Shown: positions 1 to 9,844, numbered from the stretch's first letter. The stretch: 64,000 bases of DNA from Halomonas saccharevitans (GCF_900116405.1 NZ_FPAQ01000017.1:1-64000); one strand, 5' to 3'. A program made the numbers and translations. The notes: generated by a model from the sequence alone, not told the origin.

Positions 1-505
1 TTCACTTTGGTCGGTAAAGCAGGGAGGGTATCGGCGCTGGCCCTCCTACCTCTACCGTGTGGTCCAAAGCGCTGCAGTTATTCTATGAATCCAGGGATGC
101 CAGCCTTGCGACGCTTTTTTACATTTCCGCTACGCGGATTAACAACAAGGAAATATAAAGAAAAGACTTATTTTTTTACTCCTAATCGAAATAACGTCTC
201 CAGAGAATCAAACAAAATAAGCTCTACCTAACAATAAGACGTGACGCAGCGACGGAAACTTGACGAAAACACTCGGCCATTTGACTTGCGGATATCGTCG
301 CCAGGCGCCATCCTTTCGAGCGCCGTCGGCCAACGGCAAAACAGGCCTCACGCCCCGTCACTTTCTCGCGTAAGTACCGCGGTGACGGCGCTTGGGGAGC
401 TTTTCTGTATATCCATACAGACTAGGCATCTCATACGTCATAGAGTATGGTTCTAAGGCCATTTTTTCGCGTTTCCTTTCTTAAACTGTCACGGCCTTAA
501 TTATC
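1..505. other. Intergenic region without a supported gene
   Basis: This stretch is richer in A and T than the genes around it. The short open frames here lack ribosome binding sites, recognisable motifs and the high-GC third-position pattern of the neighbours, so none is called. It must carry the promoter of the downstream M23 peptidase, but no clear -35/-10 pair was identified. No tRNA or rRNA was recognised. Confidence 0.5.
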
Positions 506-2209
506 ATGATGCGAATTCTTCATTCGCTACCCCGCACTCACAAGCTGCTGCTGTTACCCGTTGCTACCATGGTGACCGTGCTGGGAGCCCAGAAGGTGTT
601 CACTACCTTCGAAGATGTTCAGCGTGATCGACAGACGCTCGATACCGTTCTCGTTCCCCTCGACGCCGACGCAAGCCCCGGCCTGCCCGCGCTCAGCACC
701 AAGCAGGACGCGGTCAGCGGCGCCCTGGCCAAGGCCAACCGGGCGCTGGATGCGACCCGCGGCCACGTGCCGATCTCCGCATTGACGGCCTCGGAAGTGG
801 TCGATATCGACTTCATCGACGCCGCCAGAGCCAACAGCGCCGAGTCGGCAGCGCTGACCGCCGCATCATCACCCGCTGATCAGGAGGCGGCCGAGGTTGC
901 TCGCCTCGACGAGGGTGCCCAGCACATGGCCGTGGTCGTCGGCACCATCGCCGCCGGCATGCTCGAACTCGACGACGGCATGGTCGCCGATGCCACCTCC
1001 TACGAAGATGTCAGCGAAGACGAGCTCGCGCTGTTCGACGAGGGCCCGATCGTTCTCGACCAGGAGATCGTTGCCACCGAGCCCTTCGTCCCGCAGTGGC
1101 AGACCTATAGCGTGCAGAGCGGCGACACCTTCGCCATCATGGCCCAGGAGCATCTCGAGATGGGCTATAGCGAGGTCATGGCGCTGCTTGATTCCCTGCC
1201 CGAGCCTCGCCTGCTGACCCACTGGCGCGTCGGCGACCATTTCGAATACCAGCTGGACGAACAGGGCGACCTGCTCGCCCTGCGGATGATGAAGAACGCC
1301 CGCGACGGCTACCTGGTCGAACGCCAGGACGACGCCTTCGAGGTCGCCACCATCGAGCGCGCCGGCGAAGCCACGCAACGCCTCTTCGCCGGTACCATCA
1401 GCGGCAGCTTCGCGCGATCGGCCAAGGCCACCGGCCTGACCAGTGCCGAGGTCGCGGAACTCTCCAGCGTGCTGGAAAAGAAGCTCGACTTTCGCCGCGA
1501 CACTCGTCGCGGCGACCGCTTCCAGGTGCTGGTGGAATCCGACATCATCGACGGCGAGAGCCTCGACCCTCGCGTCCTCGCGGTCGCCTACGAAGGCGCA
1601 CGCATGAACCTCACCGTGGTGCGCAACCCCGACAATAATCGTTTCTATACGCCGGAAGGCGCGAGCCTCGACCCGGCCTTCAACCGCTACCCCTTCGAAG
1701 GGCGCTATCGGCTCAGTTCGCACTTCAATCCCAACCGCCATCACCCGGTCACCGGCCGCATCAGTCCCCACAAGGGCACCGACTTCGCCATGCCGATCGG
1801 GTCCAACGTGCTGGCACCGGCCGACGGCCGCGTCGAGAAGGTCGGCAACCACCCAGCGGCGGGGCGCTACATCGTGATCCGTCACGACAACGGCTACAAG
1901 ACTCGCTACCTGCACCTCTCTCGCCCGATGGTCAGCAACGGTGAGCGCGTCACCATGGGCGAGCGCATCGCCCTCTCCGGCAACACCGGCCGCAGCACCG
2001 GCCCGCATCTGCACTATGAGGTCCTGGTCAACAACACCCAGGTGAATGCCATGAAGGTGCCGCTGCCGGATAATCAGAGCCTGCAGGGAGATCGCCTGGT
2101 GGCCTTCCAGCGTCAGGCGAAGCCGATGCTGGCGGCCCTGCAGAGCGGCCAGACCGGCAGCGTGGTGGCCAGCACCGAGCAGCCCGCCGCGGATGACGAC
2201 GAAGGCTGA
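506..2209 (+). CDS. M23 family murein DD-endopeptidase (MepM-like)
   Basis: Predicted periplasmic zinc endopeptidase that cuts peptide cross-links in peptidoglycan, allowing wall expansion. The 567-residue protein begins with an N-terminal hydrophobic anchor (about residues 13-28). A LysM/OapA-like segment with the core YSVQSGDTF follows near residue 201. The C-terminal M23 domain spans about residues 395-515 and shows both zinc signatures: HKGTD (H422, D426) and the HLHYE motif (H503). Size and layout match the MepM/YebA group. Two ATG codons lie in tandem at 506 and 509, with no strong ribosome binding site. A GC-rich hairpin follows the stop. A long antisense frame over this gene is a GC-skew shadow. 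Confidence 0.93.
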   Translation: MMRILHSLPRTHKLLLLPVATMVTVLGAQKVFTTFEDVQRDRQTLDTVLVPLDADASPGLPALSTKQDAVSGALAKANRALDATRGHVPISALTASEVVDIDFIDAARANSAESAALTAASSPADQEAAEVARLDEGAQHMAVVVGTIAAGMLELDDGMVADATSYEDVSEDELALFDEGPIVLDQEIVATEPFVPQWQTYSVQSGDTFAIMAQEHLEMGYSEVMALLDSLPEPRLLTHWRVGDHFEYQLDEQGDLLALRMMKNARDGYLVERQDDAFEVATIERAGEATQRLFAGTISGSFARSAKATGLTSAEVAELSSVLEKKLDFRRDTRRGDRFQVLVESDIIDGESLDPRVLAVAYEGARMNLTVVRNPDNNRFYTPEGASLDPAFNRYPFEGRYRLSSHFNPNRHHPVTGRISPHKGTDFAMPIGSNVLAPADGRVEKVGNHPAAGRYIVIRHDNGYKTRYLHLSRPMVSNGERVTMGERIALSGNTGRSTGPHLHYEVLVNNTQVNAMKVPLPDNQSLQGDRLVAFQRQAKPMLAALQSGQTGSVVASTEQPAADDDEG

Positions 2210-2230
2210 TCCCGCCTTCGTCGCCGTAAA

Positions 2231-2253
2231 GCGCCCCGCCTCGAGCGGGGCGC
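2231..2253. terminator. Intrinsic terminator between convergent genes
   Basis: A perfect 9-bp stem, GCGCCCCGC pairing with GCGGGGCGC around a CTCGA loop, lies between the convergent M23 peptidase and LysE genes. A T-rich stretch follows on the plus strand, so it probably serves both genes. Confidence 0.75.
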
Positions 2254-2271
2254 CGTCGTTTCTGGCCCGAC

Positions 2272-2892
2272 TCAGCCCAGGATCATCACCACGCAGGCCG
2301 CGGTCAGAAGCCCCATCAGCGCATTGAAGACCCGCCAGTGACGAGGCGTTCTCATCAGCCGACCGACGGCCACGCCAAAGCCGGCCCAAAGCGCGATCGA
2401 CGGCAGGTTGGTCATGCCCATCACCGCTATCACCACCAGCGCCGAGGCCAGGAAGGCATCGCCGGAGAGCGTGAAGGAGGCGATCCCCGAGATCGCCATC
2501 ACCCACGCCTTGGGGTTGGCGAACTGGAAGGCGGCGGCCTGCCAGAAGGTCAGCGGCCGCGCCTTTGCGTCGGCGCTCTCAGCATCCGGTGGCGGCGCAG
2601 TGGCGATCCGGTAGGCGAGCCACAGCAGGTAGGCGCTGCCGATGAGCTTGAGCCCCTGCTGTAACGGCGGCCACTGCTCGAACAGGGTGCCGAGCCCCAG
2701 CGCCACGGCGCCCATCAGCCCCATCACGCCGATCGAGATGCCGAGCATGTGCGGCAGGGTGCGCAGGAAGCCGAAGTTGGCGCCCGACGCGGTCAGCATC
2801 ATGTTGTTGGGGCCGGGCGTGGCGGACATGCTGATCGCGAACAGCATCATCGGGCCCACCAGGGCGAGCAGCTCGGGAAGCGGGAGGGTCAT
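2272..2892 (-). CDS. LysE/RhtB family amino-acid exporter
   Basis: Inner-membrane exporter of amino acids or related small molecules. The 206-residue protein has about six hydrophobic segments and the family hallmark near its N terminus (ATPGPNN followed by a Gly-rich stretch). It is transcribed divergently from a MocR/PdxR-type regulator 252 bp away. That is a common arrangement in which the regulator controls the transporter. The exact substrate cannot be read from the sequence. A palindrome in the shared intergenic region could be the operator. Confidence 0.88.
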   Translation of the reverse strand: MTLPLPELLALVGPMMLFAISMSATPGPNNMMLTASGANFGFLRTLPHMLGISIGVMGLMGAVALGLGTLFEQWPPLQQGLKLIGSAYLLWLAYRIATAPPPDAESADAKARPLTFWQAAAFQFANPKAWVMAISGIASFTLSGDAFLASALVVIAVMGMTNLPSIALWAGFGVAVGRLMRTPRHWRVFNALMGLLTAACVVMILG

Positions 2893-2943
2893 GAGGGCTC
2901 CTTCGTATCGTCAATCGAGTCGGGGACGTCGCCAGCGACGACT

Positions 2944-2959
2944 ATTGTAGGGGTACAAT
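2944..2959. promoter_or_regulatory. Inverted repeat, candidate operator for the MocR regulator
   Basis: A perfect inverted repeat, ATTGTA-GGGG-TACAAT, lies in the divergent intergenic region between the LysE exporter and the MocR-type regulator. Its size and position suit a dimeric GntR-type helix-turn-helix protein. The right half also resembles a -10 box. Function is inferred from position only. Confidence 0.45.
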
Positions 2960-3144
2960 TCTGCGAATATTCCTGGCAAAAACGGAAATTGCGCGCACAA
3001 TCTCAGTATGCGACGCCGTTTTCGCCGATCAAGGAATGCTTTGTCACCCCGACATTGTCCGCTGCCAAATTCGCCCGACCGCCCTGATTCTCACTGACAG
3101 GATTGCCCGTCAGCCGTTACCGTTATCCGTTGGAGAGTCGCCGC

Positions 3145-4566
3145 ATGGACATCCAGGCCCAGGCCCGCGCTCGCTGCCAGTGGCTGCCCGACCTCGAGGG
3201 CACCGACACCCCGCGCTACCAAGCGCTGGTCGATCAGCTGGCCGCCGATATCGCCGCCGGCACCCTCGCTCCCGGCGAGCGCCTGCCGCCTCAGCGGCTG
3301 CTGGCCGATGCGCTCAAGGTGACCGTTGGCACCATCACCCGCGCCTATCGCGAGGCCGAGCGTCGCGGCCTGGTCGAGGCCCGAGTCGGCAGCGGCACCC
3401 GGGTACGTTCGGCCTCACCCGAGGCGCCGCGCTTTCACCACCTTTCCCACGCCGCCGAGGGCAGCATCGACCTGTCGCTCAGCGTGCCGATTCCCCACCC
3501 CTGGCGGGCAGAGCAGCTTACCGGCGTGCTGTCACGCCTGAGCCAGTCTGCCCAGGCCATCGAGGCCGCCCTGGCCTATCCGCCCGAGCAGGGCAGCCCG
3601 GCCAGCCGCGAGGCGCTGGCCGTCTGGCTGACCCGCCAGGGCCTGCCGCTATCGGCCGAGGAGCTGATCCTTACCGCCGGAGGGCAGCACGCCGACTTCC
3701 TGGCCCTGCAAGCGCTGGTACAGCCCGGCGAGGCGGTGGCCTCGGCGGCCCTCACCTATCCCGGCATGATCGCCACCACCCGCCAACTCGGCTTGAAGCA
3801 CGTGGCGGTGCCGATGGATGACGAAGGCCTCCAGCCCGAGGCGCTGGAGCGCCTGTGCCAGCAGCAGCGCATCCGCCTGCTCTACCTGATGCCCGAGCAC
3901 AACAATCCCACCGGCGCGCGAATGGGCGAGGCGCGACGCCACGCCATCGTCGAGGTGGCCAGGCGCCATGATCTGCTGCTGCTCGAAGACGGCGTGCAGT
4001 TCGTGACCGCCGCGACCCGCGGTACGCCCTTCTACCGGCTGGCGCCGGAGCGCGCGCTCTACATCTTCAGCGTCTCCAAGCTGCTCGCCGGTGGGCTGCG
4101 CCTGGGCGCCCTGCGGGCCCCCGCCAACCTGATGCCGCGCCTGACCGCCGCCCTGCGGGCCCAGTGCTGGGCGATGCCGGAGCTGATGACCCGCGCCGCC
4201 GCCGACTGGTTGACCAGCGCCAAGGCCACGACTCTGATCGAATGGCAGTGGCAGGAGGTGGCCGCTCGCCAGCGACTGCTCACCGAGCGTCTCAAAGGCC
4301 ACGACATCGTCGCCCATCCCTGCGGCTTCCATGCCTGGCTGCGCCTGCCCGAGCCCTGGCGCGCGGTGGACGTGGTGGCCCGCGCCGCCGAACGAGGCGT
4401 CACCCTGCTCGGCGCCGACCCCTTCTGTGTGGGCAGCCAGCCCGCCCCCCAGGCGGTGCGCATCTGCGTGACGCCGCCCGCCGAGCGCGCCCGGCTCGAC
4501 GAGGGCCTGACCCGGCTGGCCGCGCTGCTCGACGAGGAACCTCGGCGAATCTCACCGCTGGTCTGA
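3145..4566 (+). CDS. MocR/PdxR-type PLP-dependent transcriptional regulator
   Basis: Regulator that fuses a GntR winged helix to an aminotransferase fold binding pyridoxal phosphate. Residues about 24-88 form the DNA-binding domain (PRYQALVDQL through GSGTRVR). The rest is a type I aminotransferase domain with the NNPTG motif near residue 253 and the probable PLP lysine K312 in SVSKLLAGG. The ATG at 3145 was chosen over an upstream TTG because GGAG lies about 10 bases before it. The protein has 473 residues, usual for the family. It is divergent from the LysE exporter, which is its likely target. The ABC transporter gene starts only 29 bp downstream. Confidence 0.9.
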   Translation: MDIQAQARARCQWLPDLEGTDTPRYQALVDQLAADIAAGTLAPGERLPPQRLLADALKVTVGTITRAYREAERRGLVEARVGSGTRVRSASPEAPRFHHLSHAAEGSIDLSLSVPIPHPWRAEQLTGVLSRLSQSAQAIEAALAYPPEQGSPASREALAVWLTRQGLPLSAEELILTAGGQHADFLALQALVQPGEAVASAALTYPGMIATTRQLGLKHVAVPMDDEGLQPEALERLCQQQRIRLLYLMPEHNNPTGARMGEARRHAIVEVARRHDLLLLEDGVQFVTAATRGTPFYRLAPERALYIFSVSKLLAGGLRLGALRAPANLMPRLTAALRAQCWAMPELMTRAAADWLTSAKATTLIEWQWQEVAARQRLLTERLKGHDIVAHPCGFHAWLRLPEPWRAVDVVARAAERGVTLLGADPFCVGSQPAPQAVRICVTPPAERARLDEGLTRLAALLDEEPRRISPLV

Positions 4567-4595
4567 CCCCCTCTCCCCCTTCACTGCCAGGAGCC

Positions 4596-6455
4596 ATGCG
4601 CTTGTCCTCACCTCACGCACACGCCCCCTCCTCGCCGCGCTCCAGCGGCATGCTCGCCGGCTTCGTCGGCGTCTTTCGCTACAGCCATCGCGCCCTGGCG
4701 CTGGTCTGGCAGACCTCTCGCCCGCTGACCCTGGGGCTCGCGCTGTGCACCCTGGTCGCCGGCGTGCTGCCGGCGGTGGCGGCCTGGATCGGCCAGCTGA
4801 TCGTCGATGCCGTGGTCGCGGCGATGGCGGTGCATCGCGACACCGGTCGCGTCGAGTGGTGGGGAGTGCTGCGCTACGTGCTGGCAGAAGCCGGGGTGAT
4901 TGCCACGATCGCCCTGGCCCAGCGCGGCCTCGCGGGCCAGCAATCGCTGCTGCGCGCCCTGCTCGGCCAGAAGGTCAACGTGATGATCCTCGAGAAGGCC
5001 GGCACCCTGTCACTTGGGCAGTTCGAGGACTCCGAGTTCTACGACAAGCTGACTCGCGCCCGCCGCGAGGCCTCGACGCGCCCGCTGGGCCTGGTCAACA
5101 AGACCTTCGGCCTGGCCCAGAACGCCATCTCGCTGGCCAGCTTCGGCGTGCTGCTGGTGCAGTTCTCGCCCTGGGCGATCCTGGTGCTGGTGATCGGCGC
5201 CCTGCCGGTGTTCGTCTCGGAGGCCAAGTTCTCGGGCGATGCCTTCCGGCTGTTCCGCTGGCGCTCGCCGCAGACGCGCATGCAGATGTACCTGGAGACG
5301 GTGCTGGCCCGCGAGGACAGCATCAAGGAGGTCAAGCTGTTCGGCCTGGAGCCGCTGCTGCTGGATCGCTACCGGACGATCTTCGACACCCTCTACGGCG
5401 AGGATCGTCGCCTGACCATCCGCCGCGAGACCTGGGGCTTCCTGCTCGGCCTGCTCGGCACCCTGGCCTTCTACGGCGCCTACGCCTGGGTGGTGGTGGA
5501 GACGGTGACCGGCACGCTGACCCTGGGTGAGATGACCATGTACCTGATGGTCTTCAAGCAGGGCCAGGCGGCGCTCTCGGCGAGCCTCACGGCGATCGGC
5601 GGCATGTACGAGGACAACCTCTACCTGTCGAACCTCTACGAGTATCTCGAGCAGCCGGTGCCGGCGGAGCGCGGTACGTTGACCGAGGGCGCGCAGCCGG
5701 GCGACGGCATCCGCTTCGAGGCGGTGAGCTTCACCTATCCGGGCAGCGCGACGCCGGCCCTTGCGGGGATCTCAATGCACCTGCGACCGGGACGTAGCCT
5801 CGCCCTGGTCGGGGCCAACGGCTCGGGCAAGACCACCCTGATCAAGCTGCTGACGCGCCTTTATGAGCCGACCGGCGGGCGCATCCTGCTCGACGGCAGC
5901 GACCTGCGCGACTGGGAGATCCAGACCCTGCGCCGGCGCATCGGGGTGATCTTCCAGGACTTCGTGCGCTACCAGATGAAAGTGGGCGAGAACCTGGGCG
6001 CCGGGGACGTCGAGGCCTTCACCGACGAGGCGCGCTGGCAGGAGGCAGCGCGACGCGGCCTGGCCGATGACTTCATCGCCGAGATGCCGAACGGCTACCA
6101 CACCCAGCTGGGACGCTGGTTCAAGGGCGGCCAGGAGCTCTCCGGCGGCCAGTGGCAGAAGATCGCCCTGTCGCGGGCCTACATGCGCGAGGGCGCCGAC
6201 ATCCTGGTACTCGACGAGCCCACCGCGGCCATGGACGCCGCGGCGGAGGCCGCCGTCTACGCCGACTTTCGCGAGCACAGCCGCGACCGCATGACCATCC
6301 TGATCTCCCACCGTTTCTCGACGGTGCGGGCCGCCGACTGGATCCTGGTGATCGATAATGGCGAGATCCTCGAGCAGGGCGACCATGCAAGCCTGATGGC
6401 CGCCAACGGTCGCTACGCGAGGCTGTTTCGCCTGCAGGCGAAGGGCTACGAGTGA
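4596..6455 (+). CDS. ABC exporter, fused permease and ATPase
   Basis: Half-size ABC exporter of 619 residues, expected to act as a homodimer in the inner membrane. Residues about 40-345 form the transmembrane domain. Residues about 372-615 form the nucleotide-binding domain with Walker A GANGSGKT (406-413), signature LSGGQ (515-519) and Walker B ending LVLDE (D540, E541), followed by the SHRFST switch region. The start at 4596 follows a CAGGAG site; an in-frame opening much further upstream overlaps the regulator and is not used. The gene is close behind the MocR-type regulator and could be cotranscribed. The substrate is unknown. Confidence 0.9.
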   Translation: MRLSSPHAHAPSSPRSSGMLAGFVGVFRYSHRALALVWQTSRPLTLGLALCTLVAGVLPAVAAWIGQLIVDAVVAAMAVHRDTGRVEWWGVLRYVLAEAGVIATIALAQRGLAGQQSLLRALLGQKVNVMILEKAGTLSLGQFEDSEFYDKLTRARREASTRPLGLVNKTFGLAQNAISLASFGVLLVQFSPWAILVLVIGALPVFVSEAKFSGDAFRLFRWRSPQTRMQMYLETVLAREDSIKEVKLFGLEPLLLDRYRTIFDTLYGEDRRLTIRRETWGFLLGLLGTLAFYGAYAWVVVETVTGTLTLGEMTMYLMVFKQGQAALSASLTAIGGMYEDNLYLSNLYEYLEQPVPAERGTLTEGAQPGDGIRFEAVSFTYPGSATPALAGISMHLRPGRSLALVGANGSGKTTLIKLLTRLYEPTGGRILLDGSDLRDWEIQTLRRRIGVIFQDFVRYQMKVGENLGAGDVEAFTDEARWQEAARRGLADDFIAEMPNGYHTQLGRWFKGGQELSGGQWQKIALSRAYMREGADILVLDEPTAAMDAAAEAAVYADFREHSRDRMTILISHRFSTVRAADWILVIDNGEILEQGDHASLMAANGRYARLFRLQAKGYE

Positions 6456-6500
6456 ACGCCGACGCAGGGTGAGCAACAGGCAAGCACCTCTGATGAAGCG

Positions 6501-8138
6501 CTAGCGGGTCGGAGACGCGTCAAGGGCCTCCAGCAGTGCGGCATCGCGCTGGTAGACATCGGGGCGGAAGACCAGCCGGCCCTCTTCATCCGGATGCACC
6601 GTCCAGTAGTGCAGGATGACCGGCACGGGGCGCTCGAGATGGACGTTGCGGGTCCTCCCGGCGGCGACCAGCGTGGACACCTCGGCCTCGGTGCCGGTGT
6701 CGTCGAAGAGATGCTGGGCGAGCTCGAGCACGCCCTGCACGCGGATGCAGCCCGAGCTGAACGCGCGCTGTTCCCGGGCGAAGAGCGCCTGCGCCGGGGT
6801 ATCGTGCAGGTAGACCAGGTGATCGTTGGGGAAGCGCAGCACCACGCGCCCCAGGGCGTTCCGGGGACCGGCGCGCTGGCGCAGGATGACGTTGCCGGGC
6901 CGCCACCAGTCGACGTCTCTCGGGTCGAGGCGTCGCCCGGACGGGCTCAGCACCATCAGATCCTGCTGCCACAGGTAGCCGAGGTTGCGGCGCACCCTGG
7001 GCAGCACGTCTTCGCGCAGGATGGTCGGCGGCACCGTCCAGGTGGGATTGATCGTCAGGTGGCTGATGCTTGATCGCAGCGAAGGGGTGCGACGATAGGG
7101 CCGCCCCACCACGATGCGAGAGCGCCAGACGTCGCCATCGGGGCGGAAGTAGCGGATTCGGTAGCCGGCGATATCCACCAGCACGAAGGAGTCCGGCAGG
7201 CCATGGAGCAGCCAGCGAGCACGCTCCAGGTTGACGCGGATCTGATCGATGCGGGTGACCACGGGAACGTTGAGGGCTGCTCGCGTCCGGGGCCCGACGA
7301 TGCCGTCCACCTCCAGCAGGTGACGCTGCTGGAAGCGCTCCACGGCCGCCATCAGACGCTCGTCGTAGCGGCGCGGTTCGGTCGCTTGCGGCTCCACCCC
7401 GGCGGAGACACCCGCCGCCATCACCTCCAGCTCGCCCAGAATGGCCAGGCGCTCTCGCAGCAGCAGCACATCGTCGTGGAGCTCCCCCGGGCGCAGCGAC
7501 TGCGACCGGGGCGGCATCATCGGCCAGCCCCCCTGCCGCGCGATGTGACGATAGCGCGCGAGACTCGCCCGCAGGCGCTCGTAAGAGGCTGCAGAGGGAC
7601 GCGCCGAGGCGAAGGCCTGCTCGAAGCGACGGGCGTCCACCGCCTGTGATATCGCCGCGAGATCGAGCGGGGGTGCCTCGATGGGCACCTCCCAGCCCGG
7701 ATCGATGCGATAGGGATCCACCTTGCCGCGCTGCAGGTGACGCAGCGCCGTCAGCAGGGTTTGACTGGTCTGAACATCGAAGCGTGCCCGTGCCGCCGGG
7801 GAGCTTTGCTCGGCGAGCGCCTGGCGATGAGCGGCCACCAGGGTATCCGGGCGGTAGTCCTGCGGCGTCAGGCCATCGGCGTCCAGGGTGCGCAGGGCGT
7901 TGGCGAGGGCCGCCACGGTGGCGGTCTCCTGCCAGGCAGGCCGTCCATCGCGCGCCGCGTAGAACGCCCGCAGGGCCACCTCCTGCTCACCTAGGCGCTC
8001 ATCCAAGCGCTCACCCAGGCGCTCGGCGAGGAGATCTCCCGGGGTGGGCACCCCCTCCTCGGCCAGCGCCGAGGAGGCGGACGCCAGCAGCATCGCCGCC
8101 GCGAGAACGATCGGCTTCCATCCGGTTGCCCAGAACAT
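6501..8138 (-). CDS. L,D-transpeptidase (YcbB/LdtD-like)
   Basis: Periplasmic enzyme predicted to make 3-3 cross-links in peptidoglycan. The 545-residue protein has an N-terminal signal peptide ending near ASSALAEE, a long N-terminal scaffold domain, and a peptidoglycan-binding helical domain (RFQQRHLLEVDGIVG). The YkuD catalytic domain has its cysteine C464 in SSGCIR. The usual SHGCxR motif is altered here to SSGCIR, but the cysteine and arginine remain. The ATG is preceded by GGAGG. It is divergent from a second, smaller L,D-transpeptidase-like gene, giving a wall-remodelling pair. Confidence 0.9.
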   Translation of the reverse strand: MFWATGWKPIVLAAAMLLASASSALAEEGVPTPGDLLAERLGERLDERLGEQEVALRAFYAARDGRPAWQETATVAALANALRTLDADGLTPQDYRPDTLVAAHRQALAEQSSPAARARFDVQTSQTLLTALRHLQRGKVDPYRIDPGWEVPIEAPPLDLAAISQAVDARRFEQAFASARPSAASYERLRASLARYRHIARQGGWPMMPPRSQSLRPGELHDDVLLLRERLAILGELEVMAAGVSAGVEPQATEPRRYDERLMAAVERFQQRHLLEVDGIVGPRTRAALNVPVVTRIDQIRVNLERARWLLHGLPDSFVLVDIAGYRIRYFRPDGDVWRSRIVVGRPYRRTPSLRSSISHLTINPTWTVPPTILREDVLPRVRRNLGYLWQQDLMVLSPSGRRLDPRDVDWWRPGNVILRQRAGPRNALGRVVLRFPNDHLVYLHDTPAQALFAREQRAFSSGCIRVQGVLELAQHLFDDTGTEAEVSTLVAAGRTRNVHLERPVPVILHYWTVHPDEEGRLVFRPDVYQRDAALLEALDASPTR

Positions 8139-8307
8139 GGCGACCTCCTCGAGGTTGATGTCGGTGGCTGGTTCTTTATGATGCTCATCATCATCATAGT
8201 GTTGGATCTCGAGCCGCAGGGAAGCCGCTTATCCGTTCGCGTGATCGCCCCTTCGTTCCGGAACGGACGTCGAGCCGGCAGCGCAACCCACCCCACAGGT
8301 TTCCCGA

Positions 8308-9042
8308 ATGTCCATGAATTCCCCGAGCCGATGGCTGCCCGGCGCGGCCCTCTGCAGCGCCCTGCTGCTTGGCGCCCTGCCCTCCCTGGCCAGCGACGAC
8401 TTCCTGACGCAGGCCGACACGCCCAACACCCTGGACTCCCCATCCCTCGACCAGACCCTGTTACGGCTGGCCCCCGGCGCCGATGCCCGGGTAATGCAAC
8501 TCGCGGCGCGGGCACTCGCCTGCGCCGACCCGGACGCCGAGCGACTGGCAGTGATCGACTTCTCGCTGCCCTCCACCGAGCCTCGCCTCTGGGTCTTCGA
8601 CCTGCAAAAACAGCAGTTGTTGTTCAAGGAGCTGGTCTCTCATGGCCAGGGGTCGGGCAATGCCGTGGCGCAGAGCTTCTCGAACGTTCCCGAGAGTCAC
8701 CAGTCAAGCATCGGGCTGTTTCGCACCATGAACAGCTACCGGGGCAGCAACGGCTACTCCCTGCGCCTCGAAGGGCTGGAGCCCGGGGTCAACGACCTGG
8801 CCTATGAGCGAGCCATCGTCATCCACGGTGCCGACTACGTCAGCGAGGACTTCATCCAGCAAACTGGCCGTCTCGGCCGCAGCCACGGCTGTCCGGCGGT
8901 TCGCCAGGAAGTGGCGATCCCGCTGATCGACAGCATCAAGGACAATCAGTATCTCTTTACCTACTACCCGGATCCCGAGTGGCTGGCGAGCTCGAACTTC
9001 TTCCGCTGCGACCGTGACGAGGGGCCACTGGCCATGAACTGA
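8308..9042 (+). CDS. Murein L,D-transpeptidase catalytic domain protein (YkuD_2 type)
   Basis: Secreted 244-residue protein with a signal peptide cleaved near residue 29. The catalytic signature is GRLGRSHGCPAV, with H193 and C195 and a second conserved histidine, H173, in the segment VIHGADYV. This matches the compact YkuD_2 family, usually annotated as murein L,D-transpeptidase. It lacks the large scaffold and peptidoglycan-binding domains of the divergent neighbour. Two ATG codons, at 8308 and 8314, are possible starts. The roughly 170 bp between the two genes must hold both promoters. Confidence 0.85.
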   Translation: MSMNSPSRWLPGAALCSALLLGALPSLASDDFLTQADTPNTLDSPSLDQTLLRLAPGADARVMQLAARALACADPDAERLAVIDFSLPSTEPRLWVFDLQKQQLLFKELVSHGQGSGNAVAQSFSNVPESHQSSIGLFRTMNSYRGSNGYSLRLEGLEPGVNDLAYERAIVIHGADYVSEDFIQQTGRLGRSHGCPAVRQEVAIPLIDSIKDNQYLFTYYPDPEWLASSNFFRCDRDEGPLAMN

Positions 9043-9157
9043 GGAACTGCCTGCCGTCGGCGATCATCGGGGCGAGCGTCCCGCGCGCCGATATTGCGCA
9101 GACGACGATGACTGCGCCATTCTGCAACCTGGCATCTCAATGGCACAGGAGAAGACG

Positions 9158-9844
9158 ATGAAAGATCGGGTATTACTGATTACCGGGGCCTCGAGCGGCA
9201 TCGGCGCCGCTACGGCCCGCGCCGCCGCGCGTGAGAACTACAAGCTGGTGCTGGCGGCCCGCTCCCGGGAGAAGTTGAACGCCCTGGCCGAGGAGCTGGG
9301 TCAGGAAAACGTCCTCGCCGTCGGCTGTGACGTCACCTCCATGGACGACCAGCAGGCCATGGTCGAGCAGGCGCTGGAGCGTTTCGGCCGTATCGATGCG
9401 GTGTTCGCCAACGCGGGGCGCGGCGGCTCACCCGGAGGTTTCAGCGGCGCCGATCACGACGCCTGGCGCGACATGATCCTGACCAACGTCTATGGAGTGG
9501 GCCTGACCCTGCAGGCGACCCTGCCAGCGTTGCGTCACAGTCGCGGTCAGGTGCTACTCACGGGATCGGCCGCCGGCCGGGCCACCATCCCCGGCTCCAT
9601 GTACAGCGCCACCAAGTGGGCGGTCACCGGCATCGGCTACAACCTGCGTGAAGAGTTGCGCGGCAGCGGCATCCGGGTGACGCTGATTGAGCCCGGCATG
9701 GTGGACACGCCCTTCTTCGACGAACCTCCGGAACACGCCATGGAAGATCGCGATATCGCCAACGCGGTGATCTACGCGCTCAACCAGCCACCCCATGTGG
9801 ACGTCAACGAGATTCTGATTCGTCCCACTCCTCCCGTGGAATAA
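9158..9844 (+). CDS. SDR family NAD(P)-dependent oxidoreductase
   Basis: Classical short-chain dehydrogenase of 228 residues. The cofactor motif TGASSGIG is at the N terminus, NAG is mid-protein, and the catalytic serine is followed by YSATK. The C terminus reads IEPGMVDTPF, typical of YdfG-like general oxidoreductases. The start at 9158 is preferred over an upstream ATG at 9140 because AGGAGA lies 6 bases before it. The substrate cannot be inferred. Downstream lies a long low-GC intergenic region. Confidence 0.9.
   Translation: MKDRVLLITGASSGIGAATARAAARENYKLVLAARSREKLNALAEELGQENVLAVGCDVTSMDDQQAMVEQALERFGRIDAVFANAGRGGSPGGFSGADHDAWRDMILTNVYGVGLTLQATLPALRHSRGQVLLTGSAAGRATIPGSMYSATKWAVTGIGYNLREELRGSGIRVTLIEPGMVDTPFFDEPPEHAMEDRDIANAVIYALNQPPHVDVNEILIRPTPPVE

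Noticed and set aside
7-456. Two short open frames at the left edge
   Set aside because: They lack ribosome binding sites, codon bias and motifs; the region looks intergenic.
869-2506. 545-residue open frame antisense to the M23 peptidase
   Set aside because: It has no recognisable domain or start signal, and its composition is that of a complementary-strand GC shadow. The opposite strand encodes a complete M23 enzyme.
4164-4595. Upstream extension of the ABC exporter frame
   Set aside because: It overlaps the MocR-type regulator, has low-complexity Arg/Ala-rich translation, and a proper ribosome binding site lies before the ATG at 4596.
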